Shown here: in pieces, positions 1 through 9,767 of the stretch
How positions within the stretch are numbered: the first letter of the stretch is position 1
How the letters are laid out: each line of letters opens with the position of its first letter
Source of the DNA: CAXBNB01 sp040222275
GTDB lineage: Bacteria > Bacteroidota > Bacteroidia > Cytophagales > Cyclobacteriaceae
DNA length: 64,000 nucleotides
Reading direction: 5' to 3'
Assembly (NCBI GenBank): GCA_040222275.1
Contig: JAVKDJ010000049.1
Coordinates: 186,001-250,000 of the forward strand
Notes under the pieces: model-generated
The model's database searches: none
Seen by the model: only the letters and a program-made list of their open reading frames with translations
Told to the model about the DNA's origin: nothing
Position numbers and translations under genes: made by a program

Positions 1-17
1 AAAACTTCCTTCATACC

Positions 18-3000
18 TTATTTTTTTATGGTATAGACCTGAACAAAATCATTGTTCGCCGCTGCTATAATGGCGTCATTATTTCCTATTTTGATCAACC
101 CCAAATGCCTAATATCGCTGGTCAGGTACAATCCACTTTCAGAAGGGGATACCGCCACAAAGTTGCCTTTGCCGTTCCCTTTTAAAAACACACCGGTACC
201 GGCATCTGCCCGTATTGTTTCTATTTCTGATATGAAAAGGTTGCCCCCAGCAATGATATCCAGATGGCCATCTCCGTCCACATCAGTTGCTACCACGTCA
301 TTGATAGGGGCAAACTGTGCACGGGCTGGCAGGTCGTGCATCTTAAACTTGCCGCTTCCCAAATTCTCGATATATTTAGATGCAAATGTCTTCGCGCTAT
401 ACTGGAGGGCCTGGTTCAATTTGGCCCCATATACTTCGCTCAGGGTAGCTGAAGCGAATTTATTGTAGGAAGTGAATTTTTCTTTGATCGACGGTACTTG
501 TTCGGACGAGCAGGAACGACCCCTCAAGGGAAAATGCTCCCCAAAGTTGAAGTATCCTAGTACAATGTCGTTTTTCCCATTGTTGTCGAAATCGTCGTAA
601 TGAACGGTGAATGGCTCTTCGCTCGTGGCTTTGTATTTGTAGTTTAGTCCCAGGTTTCCAGCAAGGAGATCATCGTCACCATCATTGTCTATATCTGCTT
701 TTTCAAGACTGAACCACCAGCCCACGGCCTCTTCCAATCCTGTATCCGAAGTTTTGATCCGGAACTTGCCCTGCCCGTTTTCAAATATGGTAACTGGCAT
801 CCAAACCCCGGATATTATGAGGTCCAGGTCATTGTCCTGATCATAATCCATCCATACGGCATCTGTCACCATGCCAATATCTTCCAGTTCGGGGGCAACC
901 ATCGCTGTAGCATCTGTAAATATTGGTGTGTCCACGGATATGGTTTCATTTTTGAGCAGATAACTGCTGGCCGGCCTGGGATACTGGCCCGGGACCTGCC
1001 TGCCTGCTACGAAAAGGTCAAGGTCACCATCGTTATCATAATCACCAGGTATAACCCTGGATCCGGATTGCGGGATTTTTGGCAATGCAGCTTCTGCCTT
1101 GCTGAAGCCACCTCGTCCATCATTTACATATAACCTATCCAAGTAATGCTCTGAACCCACAGGGTACTCATTGCTTCCGCTTACCACAAACAAATCCAGG
1201 TCATCGTCACCGTCGCAATCGAAAAAAACAGCCCCAACATCCTCAGATCGTATATCAGCAAACCAGGGAAGGGTATAGGAGTTTTCGAAGCTACCATTTT
1301 GCTTTTGCAAATAAATTTGTCCCGCCCTTCCTGCTGCTGCACCGATAAAAAAATCTTCCAGGCCATCCCCGTTCACATCTCCTGTGGCCAATGCAGGCCC
1401 AAATTGCGACATCTTGTGAGGCAACAATACCTGGGCAGCATAATCATCAAACACATTTTCCACATGCTTGTACCTGATTCCAGCTTCTTTGGAAAAATCC
1501 ACAAAGACTTTTGCCCTTTCATGATAGTTTTGGTGTGTTCTCATGCCAGTGTTAAGTGCTTCGCCCTTGTCTAAAACCAATTCCTGATTGGCCTTTATAT
1601 TTTCAACAGTTGATACTGCCCCATCAGGCCAATAGACCGTAACCTTTTCTACTTCCTCGCTTTCCCCAAGGCCAAAATGTACCACAGGTTCACTACTGGA
1701 GTAGAAACCACGGGCATTCACTACTTCTGAGTGCTTTCTGATACCATTCACCACTATTTCCACCTTTGCCCCAAAGAAGCTTTTATTCATCAAGTCGCCT
1801 TCAACCAGCTTTACCCTTAGGTAGTTGTTTTTGCTTATTTTGCTGCTTTGGTTTTCATATAGAAAGGCAAAATCGTTGAGGTTGCTGACTACCAGGTCTA
1901 AGTCCCCATCATTGTCCAAGTCGCCATAGGCTGCCCCACTGGAAAAAGATTGGTGGTTGATCCCCCATTCCCCGGTCAATTTTTCGAAACCATAATTGCC
2001 ATTGTTCCTGTATATATAATTGGGTATTTTGTTTACAGGTATATAATCTACCACTGATTCCAAATCTATGAGGTCATTCAGGAGTGGCCTGGTGCGAGAG
2101 CCGGTTTTTTTGATGTATTCCATAGCCCTTTGTTGCACCAGTTTGTCAGTTTTTTTTAGGGCATCCGTATTGCGTATTTCACGTCTGATTCCGTTCGAAA
2201 CGAACAAATCTTTTAGCCCATCATTGTCGAAATCAGCGAGTAATGGAGACCAACTCCAGCCGGTGGAAGAAATACCGGCCTGTTGCCCAATTTCGCTGAA
2301 CTCTGCCTGGCCATGGCTATTTATGCCTGAATTGAGGTGAAGGGTGTTGTACATGTATTGGTAGTTGCCCCCAGCATTCACGATGTTCCAAAACTGCTCT
2401 GGCTGCATTCCACTCATGTTGGATTTGACACCAAAATTGTCTTCGGCTACCATATCTACTACTACCAGGTCGGTCCAGCCATCATTGTCAATATCGCCCA
2501 CATCGGTACCCATACTAAAGTAGGAAATATGGCGCATGGATTGGTTGACCATATTCAGGAATGTACCATCTCCCTGGTTGATAAATAGCTGGTCGGGGGA
2601 ATCATAGTCATTGGCCACAAATATGTCGGTCCAGCCATCGTTGTTAAAGTCTGCTGTGGAAGCACTCAAGCCATATCCGCGTTGCTGGATACCAGATTGT
2701 CCTGACACATCCACAAAAGTCGTGAGGTCATTTCGGTACAAGCGGCAGCTATAGGCTGTATCAAGCCAGGCCTTCCCATGCAACTTTGAGAGGATGCCGG
2801 GATTGGGAGGTTGGTTTACCAATAGCAGGTCCTGATCACCGTCCTGGTCGTAATCGAAAAATGAGGCATCCATCGACCGATTGTTGTCATTGAGGCCATA
2901 CTTGTCAGCACTTTCGGTGAATGTCAGGTCTTTATTGTTGATGTACAATTCGTTTTCCCTGAGCCCGGGCTGGTCATCATAAAGCGATTTGCAAACGTAT

Positions 3001-3392
3001 ATGTCGAGCCAGCCATCGTTGTTTACATCCGCCATGGTTACCCCGGTGGACCATCCCCCTTTTTTCAGGATGCCACTTTTGTCCGTTATCTCCAAAAACT
3101 TCAAGTTTCCTTTGTTCAAGTAAAGCTTGTCGTGCATCTGGTTGCCTGAAAAGTACAGGTCGGGCAGTCCATCGTTATTGATATCGCCCAGTGCCACACC
3201 TCCACCATTGTAGAATGATTCGTAGATGAGGAAATTATTTTCTTTCGTATCTGTTACTTCATTCTTAAAATCCAGATTGGTTTGGGATTTGTCCCTCAGG
3301 GCAAAAAGGGTTTCGGCAGGTTGGTCTGTGTCAGACTGGTCAGCACAACCCGATAAAATAAATAAGGCAATAAGGATAAAAGAATACCTCAT
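18..3392 (-). CDS. FG-GAP/VCBS repeat lipoprotein with ASPIC/UnbV domain (CRTAC1-like)
   Basis: Large surface or periplasmic lipoprotein of about 1124 residues. The start chosen is the ATG at 3392, because the next residues form a type II signal peptide ending in the lipobox LSGC; a TTG start six codons upstream is possible but would spoil the signal. Many calcium-binding-like DxNxDGxxD blades (for example DINNDGLPD, DVNNDGWLD, DIDNDGDDD) indicate two beta-propellers. Between them, around residues 520-610, lies an ASPIC/UnbV domain with the run VYWPDG. Such proteins are common in Bacteroidota next to SusC/SusD pairs, but their biochemical role is not established. It is the last gene of the minus-strand run that starts with SusC, 35 bp after the MORN-repeat gene, so it is probably a surface component of that uptake system. 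Its stop is at 18-20, so the gene is complete. Confidence 0.88.
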   Translation of the reverse strand: MRYSFILIALFILSGCADQSDTDQPAETLFALRDKSQTNLDFKNEVTDTKENNFLIYESFYNGGGVALGDINNDGLPDLYFSGNQMHDKLYLNKGNLKFLEITDKSGILKKGGWSTGVTMADVNNDGWLDIYVCKSLYDDQPGLRENELYINNKDLTFTESADKYGLNDNNRSMDASFFDYDQDGDQDLLLVNQPPNPGILSKLHGKAWLDTAYSCRLYRNDLTTFVDVSGQSGIQQRGYGLSASTADFNNDGWTDIFVANDYDSPDQLFINQGDGTFLNMVNQSMRHISYFSMGTDVGDIDNDGWTDLVVVDMVAEDNFGVKSNMSGMQPEQFWNIVNAGGNYQYMYNTLHLNSGINSHGQAEFSEIGQQAGISSTGWSWSPLLADFDNDGLKDLFVSNGIRREIRNTDALKKTDKLVQQRAMEYIKKTGSRTRPLLNDLIDLESVVDYIPVNKIPNYIYRNNGNYGFEKLTGEWGINHQSFSSGAAYGDLDNDGDLDLVVSNLNDFAFLYENQSSKISKNNYLRVKLVEGDLMNKSFFGAKVEIVVNGIRKHSEVVNARGFYSSSEPVVHFGLGESEEVEKVTVYWPDGAVSTVENIKANQELVLDKGEALNTGMRTHQNYHERAKVFVDFSKEAGIRYKHVENVFDDYAAQVLLPHKMSQFGPALATGDVNGDGLEDFFIGAAAGRAGQIYLQKQNGSFENSYTLPWFADIRSEDVGAVFFDCDGDDDLDLFVVSGSNEYPVGSEHYLDRLYVNDGRGGFSKAEAALPKIPQSGSRVIPGDYDNDGDLDLFVAGRQVPGQYPRPASSYLLKNETISVDTPIFTDATAMVAPELEDIGMVTDAVWMDYDQDNDLDLIISGVWMPVTIFENGQGKFRIKTSDTGLEEAVGWWFSLEKADIDNDGDDDLLAGNLGLNYKYKATSEEPFTVHYDDFDNNGKNDIVLGYFNFGEHFPLRGRSCSSEQVPSIKEKFTSYNKFASATLSEVYGAKLNQALQYSAKTFASKYIENLGSGKFKMHDLPARAQFAPINDVVATDVDGDGHLDIIAGGNLFISEIETIRADAGTGVFLKGNGKGNFVAVSPSESGLYLTSDIRHLGLIKIGNNDAIIAAANNDFVQVYTIKK

Positions 3393-3427
3393 AGCATACA
3401 ATGTACTCAATTTTTCACTTCTTAGGG

Positions 3428-4069
3428 TTAGTTTTTGATTAAATCAACGGTGACAATCCAATGTCCTGGTTGGTTGATTTGAAGGTCAAAATTGTCATTG
3501 GCATTTACCATAAACCTGAATGGAAATACTACAGCCTGAATGGCTTTTACATATTGGTTTTGAACCAGGCTGCCAAAATTTCCTATCTGATTGATTACTT
3601 TGATGTCGTTGTAGCCGACTTTTCTTCCCAGCTGCTGGTAGGTGATATCCACCTGGTTTTTTTCCCCACTTTGCCTTCTTGCGGTGATTTTGGCAATGGT
3701 TCCACTTTGGCTCATGATTTTGTAAGGGCTGGATTCCTTGCCGATATACTCATCTTCGAGCCAGTACCCTTCGAGGGTAGAACCGTCCTTTGTTAGAAGT
3801 CCTTTGCCTTCTTTCAGACCTTTCTTGAATTCCCCAACATACACTTCTGCATTGGACCAGGTATAGGTGCCCTGCCCATTTGGAAGGCCTTTCTTGAATT
3901 CGCCTTCATAGGTATCTGTCCCAACAGCCTTTCCCTGGCCATGGGCTACCCCTTTTTTACAATCCCCGTCGTAAGTACCGGATATAGCCTCCAGTTTCAC
4001 TTCACAATCCTGTGCATGCGCCAGCAATGGCAACAAAAACACAGCGAACATTACTGTTAATTTCTTCAT
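3428..4069 (-). CDS. secreted MORN-repeat protein
   Basis: 213 residues with a Sec signal peptide ending near AHAQ. Residues 30-110 hold three or four MORN-type repeats with the pattern YxGxFKxGxxxGxGxxT (for example YEGEFKKGLPNGQGTY and YVGEFKKGLKEGKGLL). The C-terminal half is predicted beta-rich and has no recognisable domain. MORN repeats often bind lipids or membranes, but in secreted bacterial proteins the ligand is generally unknown. The gene sits between the SusD-like gene and the FG-GAP lipoprotein on the same strand, suggesting the same transcription unit or a near neighbour of it; a hairpin at 4131-4160 between SusD and this gene may reduce read-through. Confidence 0.8.
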   Translation of the reverse strand: MKKLTVMFAVFLLPLLAHAQDCEVKLEAISGTYDGDCKKGVAHGQGKAVGTDTYEGEFKKGLPNGQGTYTWSNAEVYVGEFKKGLKEGKGLLTKDGSTLEGYWLEDEYIGKESSPYKIMSQSGTIAKITARRQSGEKNQVDITYQQLGRKVGYNDIKVINQIGNFGSLVQNQYVKAIQAVVFPFRFMVNANDNFDLQINQPGHWIVTVDLIKN

Positions 4070-4130
4070 TTAATTACAATTATGGTTCAACCAGATCACT
4101 TAGGTTCAAAGCGACGCATTGGTAGAAAGA

Positions 4131-4160
4131 ATGAAAGCCCATCGTCAGACAGGCTTTCAT
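4131..4160 (-). terminator. putative intrinsic terminator or attenuating hairpin after susD
   Basis: The arms ATGAAAGCC (4131-4139) and GGCTTTCAT (4152-4160) are perfectly complementary with a 12-nt loop. On the minus strand the hairpin is followed by a T-rich tract. It lies just downstream of the SusD-like stop at 4181, so it could end or weaken the SusC/SusD transcript before the MORN gene. The loop is rather long for a classical terminator. Confidence 0.45.
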
Positions 4161-4180
4161 TGCTATACATTCAAGTTTAA

Positions 4181-5830
4181 TTAGTTTACATCCCACCAGT
4201 TTCGAACAGTAATCTCATCTGCTCCGCCAATCCTTTGGATTTGCTCCAGATAATTGTCCGCATTTTGGTTCAATTCATCGATTGGATATTGAATCCTTCT
4301 TGGAGTAGGCAATACTTCATCTGTAATGCGGTGCTTTACTTCCAGCATAGGTATGGTCCCACCTCGCAATATGAGGTGCCACGCCTGCTCAGGCCTTTTG
4401 TAATAATCCAACCATCTCTGTGTATGGATTTGACGTAAGCCAGCATCACCATCTCCGGCATATGCGATTCGGGCGTGTGTGATGAAATCATTGATCTCGC
4501 CATCCGTTGGGGTTGGTGGTGCTGCCGTCCAGTCATTGTGAAGGGCCCCCTCTGCATACCACCTGATGATGGAAGACCTAATGCCATTTTCATACTCAGT
4601 TTGCGCACTCCCTGAAGCCCAGCCTTTAAGTATAGCTTCGGCTTTCATAAAACAAACTTCAGAGGCTGTAAAAGTAGGTTCTATAGACTCACTATCACTT
4701 GTGTTGGCCATATACCAATTGAACCCTGAATAGTTCCCTTTGAAGTCTCCAGCTACATCATCATTGTCATTTCTTCTATCTGACTGGTAAGGGAACCCTG
4801 TCATGTCAGCCCTGTCATTGGCCCCCCATGATTGTGGCATAGCTACCCATTCATCATCTTCATTGGTTTCATACCATATATGTACCCTTGGATCGATAAT
4901 ATCACTACCATCCACCGCAGGATCATCATCCGCATTCATGTATTTCCATGCGTTCTCTCCCATTCGGATTCCCGCGTAAAACTCAAACCCAAACCAATTG
5001 GCCCCATTGTTGGTAAAAGCAAAGCCGTCACCGTCAAGCACGCCTCCAGAAATGGCTTCTGACACATGCGTCTGGGCAAGGCTTGCATTTACATTCGAAA
5101 TTCTAAGCCCATGGCGTAATCTTACCGTATTACCGAACTTTTTCCATTCTGCCATATCATTGGCCAGAAAAATATCACCGCTTCCATAGTCCGCATAGGC
5201 ATTGCCTGCAGCGGTCTTTTTATCGGTGTAGTCAACGATGATATTGTCAACGGCTTCTTTGAGCATAGCCAAAGCACTGGTATATACTTCTTCCTGTGTG
5301 TCGTACTTAGGCCTTGGAATACCCAAGGCACCCATGCCAGCTTCTGAAAAAGGCATTCCGCCATACAAATCTGTCACCTGTAGGGCATAGTATGCCCACA
5401 GAATCCTTGCTATGGCAAGCGTATTGGTTTGCCTTTCGGGATCGAAATCTTCTTCCAATCTTTTTTCCAAAGCCCTGTAGGTTCGCCCAACGGCAAAAAA
5501 GTCGTACCATGTGGTTTCAATACCTAGTGTGTTCATATTATTGGGCGAATCCGAACCTGCTGCCGGTCCTCCCCCTGCCGATGCGGCCAGTTGCGACCAT
5601 TGGTACAACCTTTGATTGGCCGTGTAGAGAACAAAATTTCCCGGCTTTTGCAGCTGACTAACAATTCCGTTAAAAAGGAACTGATTAGACGTTTCGGTTG
5701 GACTGAAAGGATCCACATTTAATTCTTCAAACCCATCAGTACATGATGTCACGGTCAGCACCACCGTTAGTGGTATGGCAACCAGACATTTCAGTAGCAT
5801 TTTTGGAATTTTTATATTATGTATCTTCAT
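4181..5830 (-). CDS. SusD/RagB-family nutrient-binding outer-membrane lipoprotein
   Basis: 549 residues. The signal peptide ends in a lipobox at VTSC (about residue 30), followed by the typical FEELNVDPFSPTET opening of SusD_2/RagB proteins. Tetratricopeptide-like helices follow (WYDFFAVGRTYRALEKRL region), and the C-terminus has the family pattern WLDYYKRPEQAWH with a conserved PTPRRIQYP motif. SusD-like lipoproteins form the lid over the SusC channel and capture glycans, peptides or other large nutrients at the cell surface. It lies 18 bp downstream of susC, consistent with one operon. The substrate cannot be read from the sequence. No glycoside hydrolase is encoded in the visible run, so a non-glycan or peptide substrate is at least as likely. 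Confidence 0.93.
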   Translation of the reverse strand: MKIHNIKIPKMLLKCLVAIPLTVVLTVTSCTDGFEELNVDPFSPTETSNQFLFNGIVSQLQKPGNFVLYTANQRLYQWSQLAASAGGGPAAGSDSPNNMNTLGIETTWYDFFAVGRTYRALEKRLEEDFDPERQTNTLAIARILWAYYALQVTDLYGGMPFSEAGMGALGIPRPKYDTQEEVYTSALAMLKEAVDNIIVDYTDKKTAAGNAYADYGSGDIFLANDMAEWKKFGNTVRLRHGLRISNVNASLAQTHVSEAISGGVLDGDGFAFTNNGANWFGFEFYAGIRMGENAWKYMNADDDPAVDGSDIIDPRVHIWYETNEDDEWVAMPQSWGANDRADMTGFPYQSDRRNDNDDVAGDFKGNYSGFNWYMANTSDSESIEPTFTASEVCFMKAEAILKGWASGSAQTEYENGIRSSIIRWYAEGALHNDWTAAPPTPTDGEINDFITHARIAYAGDGDAGLRQIHTQRWLDYYKRPEQAWHLILRGGTIPMLEVKHRITDEVLPTPRRIQYPIDELNQNADNYLEQIQRIGGADEITVRNWWDVN

Positions 5831-5848
5831 TTTTCTTGAGTCTTTTGT

Positions 5849-8800
5849 TTAGAAACTAGTTTTCAGGGTAAATCCATACTGGGCCCTTCTTGGCAATTGT
5901 CCCCATTCTATGCCCTGTACCAACCCGGAACCACCCACTGCGGATGGGTCAAGGCCTTGAGGAGCATTGTTTTTAAGGAACATCAGGTTTCTACCCACCA
6001 ATGAGATGCTGGCATTCTGCAACCAGTTGATTCCGGCGAGGGTTTTCCCAGGAAGGTCCCAGGTCAAAGACAACTCCTGTAGTTTGATGTATGAAAAATC
6101 ATATACTACTTTCGATACAGGTCCAGACCCGGCACCCCAGCTAAAGGTATCCAGGTGATCATACCAATAAGGTACGGTCTTGTCATTGGCTTCACCAGTA
6201 GAATAAACACCCTGCTTCACTACCCCATCATTCCTTTGGATATCGTCAGAAGCATCTCCGGCGGTACCATTGTCATCGGTCCAGGCCAGTCCGCCATTCT
6301 CAGCGTTCCAACCTTGTAGGGATTCCGGACTTTGTCCCATGAAGTACCCAACAGAAGCAGATCCTGAGAATACATCACCACCTTGTTTGATTTCCAAAAG
6401 GGCAGACAGTGTGAAACTTTTGAAACGTACAGTGTTCACCAGGCCACCTGTCCAATCAGGAGTCTGGTTTCCTACAGGCACCCTGTCTTCTGAGAGCAGG
6501 TACCACTCACCATTGTCATCAATCAACCTGTTGTCCGGCCTTTTTTCACTGTCGTCGGTTTCGCCATTGTTGTTCTCGTCAAAATAGAGGTAATCCCATC
6601 CCATGATAGTTCCAAAATCCTCACCAGGAACAGCCTCAATTGAAGGGCCATTGCCTCCGGCGTATCCACCCAGGTTATGGGTTTTGGTCAACCCTTGCTC
6701 ATCAAGCTGCAGGATTTGGTTTCTATTGATATTCATGTTGAAGGCAACATCCCAACTTAGATCAGGAGTCTTAATTGGAGTACCTGTCAACAGCAGCTCT
6801 ATCCCTTTGTTTTGAAGGTGTCCTGTGTTGAACCTGAAACTTGTAAATCCTGAACTACGTGGTAGCGGACCAGGTAGAATCTGATCCCTGGCATCTATCT
6901 TATAGTAAGTGAAGTCAAGACCAGCCCTACCTTTCAAAAACCTCAAATCAACCCCAAATTCGAGGGAAGTGGAAGATTCACTCTTCAATCCCACTGCTGG
7001 AATTGTCCCATTGACAGTTGATGTGGGATTGCCTTCAAAACTGCCTACTGCAAAAGTAGGTTGCAACTGATAAGGGTCTGTATCGTTACCGGCCTTGGCC
7101 CAGGCAACTCTAACTTTTCCAAATGAAAGAATGTCATCCTCTATATCAAATGCATCTGTAAATACCAAACTTGTTTGCGCAGATGGGTAGAAGAACCTCC
7201 TGTTTTGTGCGGGCAAAGTTGAACTCCAATCAGTTCTGCCTGTAACATCTAAATACAGCCAGTCTTTGTAATCAAGGCTAACGGAAGCGAAAAATGAATT
7301 AACCTCCTTTTCTGTTTTTTCTTCTTTGGCCAACGCATTGTTTTGCACCCAATTTGTAGCTACCCTGCCAGTGTTGTTGACAGGAAAGTCAACATTACCG
7401 AAAGAATACAAAAATGGGTTTATAAAGTTTCTATTGCCATTTTGGCCTTGTATCCTGTAATAGCTTCGTTTGTAGTGTTCTCCACCTACAAAGGCTGTCA
7501 TACCAATGTCTTCTGTAAGATCCTTTTTAGCGGTAAGTATCCAGGTATGGTCATTGATATTGTTCTTGGCAAGCGTATGACGGTATCGACCTCCCAGTAA
7601 GCCATTGACATCAGTAGGTGTTTGCCTGAATTCGAATTCATCGTTGTACATATCAAGTCCGAGGGAAGTCCTAATGCTCAACCAATCGGTAATGTCATAA
7701 TTCAATGCAATAGATCCCAACAACCTGTTTCTATCCCTGGTTTCGTTTTCATTCCAGATTCTCCAGAAAAACGCATTCGTTCGGCCATAGCCTCTGTAGT
7801 TGCCTGGTCTTCCTGCATCGGCATCAATCCCTGGTCGACCGGTACCTGCGGGTCTTTGAGTGCCGTCAGGAAAAGCGTAGTTGTCTTTTTCCAGGAATAT
7901 CTTGTAGCTTCTGGGCCAGTTGTAGGTAAGGTTTTTACCAATAGACCTTTCACTGTCCCCCAAATTTTGAGAATTCAATTTGTGACTGTTTACATAAGAA
8001 AGTGCAATATCCGCCCTTACCTTCTTGCTTATGTTGAGGCTGGAGTTTATCGCCAGGGTATTTTGGTTGCTATTGACATTTGGCAAACTTGCTGTGGTGG
8101 TTTGGTGAGTCATTGATACCCTTACGCTACCCACATCGCTGGCACTCGAAAATGCCAGGTTGTACCTGGATTGGCTTCCTGTCTCAAAGAAATCCTTAAT
8201 GTTGTTTGGTTGAGGATCGAATGGCAATACTTCACCATTCCACCAAAGCACGTCCTGTCCCCTCATTTCAGGCCCCCAGCTTGCGCCAGACCCCCAAAAC
8301 CCTACGGGAGGCATCAAGTTGTAGGTAGTACCATCAATATCCTGTGTTTCAAATTCCTGGCCTTGACCTACGATTACGTTTTCATGATAGCCAACAGAGC
8401 CTTGTCCACGAATGTTTTGCACATCCCTAAAACCGGTTGGCTTGATGATCATGTGGCTCACATTGAAATCCAAACCAAGACCATCAGACTTTGTTCCTTT
8501 TTTTGTGGTAATGATGATTACCCCGTTGGCACCTCTGGAACCATACAATGCTGCTCCATTAGGCCCTTTCAAAACCTGAACATCTTCTATATCCCATGGG
8601 TTGATGTTGTTGATACCTGACCCCCAGTCTTTACCGTTGGTACCACTTTGTGACTGTGAGCCCCGGCCGGCGATCTCGTTTTCCATCTGTACACCATCCA
8701 CAATGATAAGCGGCTGGTTCTTACCGTTTACCAAAGAGCTGTTTCCACGGATAACTATTCTTGAAGTACCACCAACGCTACCGTTGGCATCAGATATCTG

Positions 8801-9586
8801 CAGTCCGGCAACTCGACCTTTCAATGAACTCATTACATTATTGGCATTGGAATTGGCGATGGTTTTTCCAGCTACTTTTTCTGTAGCAAATCCAATGGCC
8901 CGCTCTTCACGCTTCACACCGAGTGCAGTCACTACTACCTCGGAAAGTTGTTCGGCATCTGCTATCATAGATATATCTATCACAGACCGGGAGCCTACCA
9001 ATGTTTCTTGCTGGATGAAACCTATATAAGAAAAAACCAATGTAGCCTCGCTATCTACCTGAATCTTGTAGTTGCCATCGATATCAGTAACCGTACCTTC
9101 GGTGGTTCCTTTTATCAGCACATTGGCACCCACCAGGCCATCACCTTTTTCATCGGTCACCTTGCCGGAAATGTTCACAATATCTGCTTCTTGTACCCTG
9201 TCAATGCCTTTGTCCAGTTCAGCTTGTCGGATGTTTTTCACAAAGATGTTGTTGTCAACCCTTCTGAACTGTAAATCAGTTTCCTTTGACAGGTGCCTGA
9301 GAACATATCCAAGGGATTTGTTCTCCAGTACTTCAGTAGCCACACTTTTACCTTTGGTGGCGCCTTTTCTATAAGAAAAAGTGAAATTCGTATTCTGCTC
9401 TATCTCTGAAAATATTTTTTCGATCTTTTGGCCTTTTAATTCAATGGTCAAAATCACATTTTCAAGACTTTTCTGGGCATTAATGTTTTCCGCCGTAATC
9501 AAGTTAAAGAAAACGCACTGCAACAGAACCCCTAAAAGTCCATATTTAGACATAGTAATAATTTGTTGTAAAACTTTAGATTTCAT
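5849..9586 (-). CDS. SusC/RagA-family TonB-linked outer-membrane transporter with N-terminal STN domain
   Basis: 1245 residues. In order: signal peptide; STN (secretin/TonB short N-terminus) domain around residues 40-120; carboxypeptidase-D-like regulatory domain from about 138 (ISGKVTDEKGDGLVGANVL); SusC signature with VVVTALGVKREERAIGFAT; TonB plug with the RGxxSL and KGPNGAALYGSRGANGVI motifs; then a beta-barrel ending in an aromatic terminal strand (FTLKTSF). It imports large nutrients with the SusD lid using TonB energy. The STN domain is the part that in FecA-type systems contacts a FecR anti-sigma factor, and a FecR gene and an ECF sigma gene lie directly upstream. Ligand-controlled autoregulation is therefore the likely control mode. 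Confidence 0.95.
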   Translation of the reverse strand: MKSKVLQQIITMSKYGLLGVLLQCVFFNLITAENINAQKSLENVILTIELKGQKIEKIFSEIEQNTNFTFSYRKGATKGKSVATEVLENKSLGYVLRHLSKETDLQFRRVDNNIFVKNIRQAELDKGIDRVQEADIVNISGKVTDEKGDGLVGANVLIKGTTEGTVTDIDGNYKIQVDSEATLVFSYIGFIQQETLVGSRSVIDISMIADAEQLSEVVVTALGVKREERAIGFATEKVAGKTIANSNANNVMSSLKGRVAGLQISDANGSVGGTSRIVIRGNSSLVNGKNQPLIIVDGVQMENEIAGRGSQSQSGTNGKDWGSGINNINPWDIEDVQVLKGPNGAALYGSRGANGVIIITTKKGTKSDGLGLDFNVSHMIIKPTGFRDVQNIRGQGSVGYHENVIVGQGQEFETQDIDGTTYNLMPPVGFWGSGASWGPEMRGQDVLWWNGEVLPFDPQPNNIKDFFETGSQSRYNLAFSSASDVGSVRVSMTHQTTTASLPNVNSNQNTLAINSSLNISKKVRADIALSYVNSHKLNSQNLGDSERSIGKNLTYNWPRSYKIFLEKDNYAFPDGTQRPAGTGRPGIDADAGRPGNYRGYGRTNAFFWRIWNENETRDRNRLLGSIALNYDITDWLSIRTSLGLDMYNDEFEFRQTPTDVNGLLGGRYRHTLAKNNINDHTWILTAKKDLTEDIGMTAFVGGEHYKRSYYRIQGQNGNRNFINPFLYSFGNVDFPVNNTGRVATNWVQNNALAKEEKTEKEVNSFFASVSLDYKDWLYLDVTGRTDWSSTLPAQNRRFFYPSAQTSLVFTDAFDIEDDILSFGKVRVAWAKAGNDTDPYQLQPTFAVGSFEGNPTSTVNGTIPAVGLKSESSTSLEFGVDLRFLKGRAGLDFTYYKIDARDQILPGPLPRSSGFTSFRFNTGHLQNKGIELLLTGTPIKTPDLSWDVAFNMNINRNQILQLDEQGLTKTHNLGGYAGGNGPSIEAVPGEDFGTIMGWDYLYFDENNNGETDDSEKRPDNRLIDDNGEWYLLSEDRVPVGNQTPDWTGGLVNTVRFKSFTLSALLEIKQGGDVFSGSASVGYFMGQSPESLQGWNAENGGLAWTDDNGTAGDASDDIQRNDGVVKQGVYSTGEANDKTVPYWYDHLDTFSWGAGSGPVSKVVYDFSYIKLQELSLTWDLPGKTLAGINWLQNASISLVGRNLMFLKNNAPQGLDPSAVGGSGLVQGIEWGQLPRRAQYGFTLKTSF

Positions 9587-9767
9587 AAGTTTACATGGTT
9601 TTTGTTATACAATTAATGAAGACTGACCCTGGCTCAATCACGAACTATTCCCCAATAATTTGAACGATTAGCTGAGGGCCTAACACATGAGGCCGGCTTC
9701 CTGGAAGTCGGCTTTCTTTTTAGCTTGTTCCTTTTTTATTCCATATATTCTGGTTTGGTTCACTCCT

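Noticed and set aside
9692..9712. GC-rich hairpin (GCCGGCTTC / GAAGTCGGC) with a T-run on the plus strand
   Set aside because: No plus-strand gene ends here, and on the minus strand the T-run is on the wrong side, so I do not call it a terminator of fecR.
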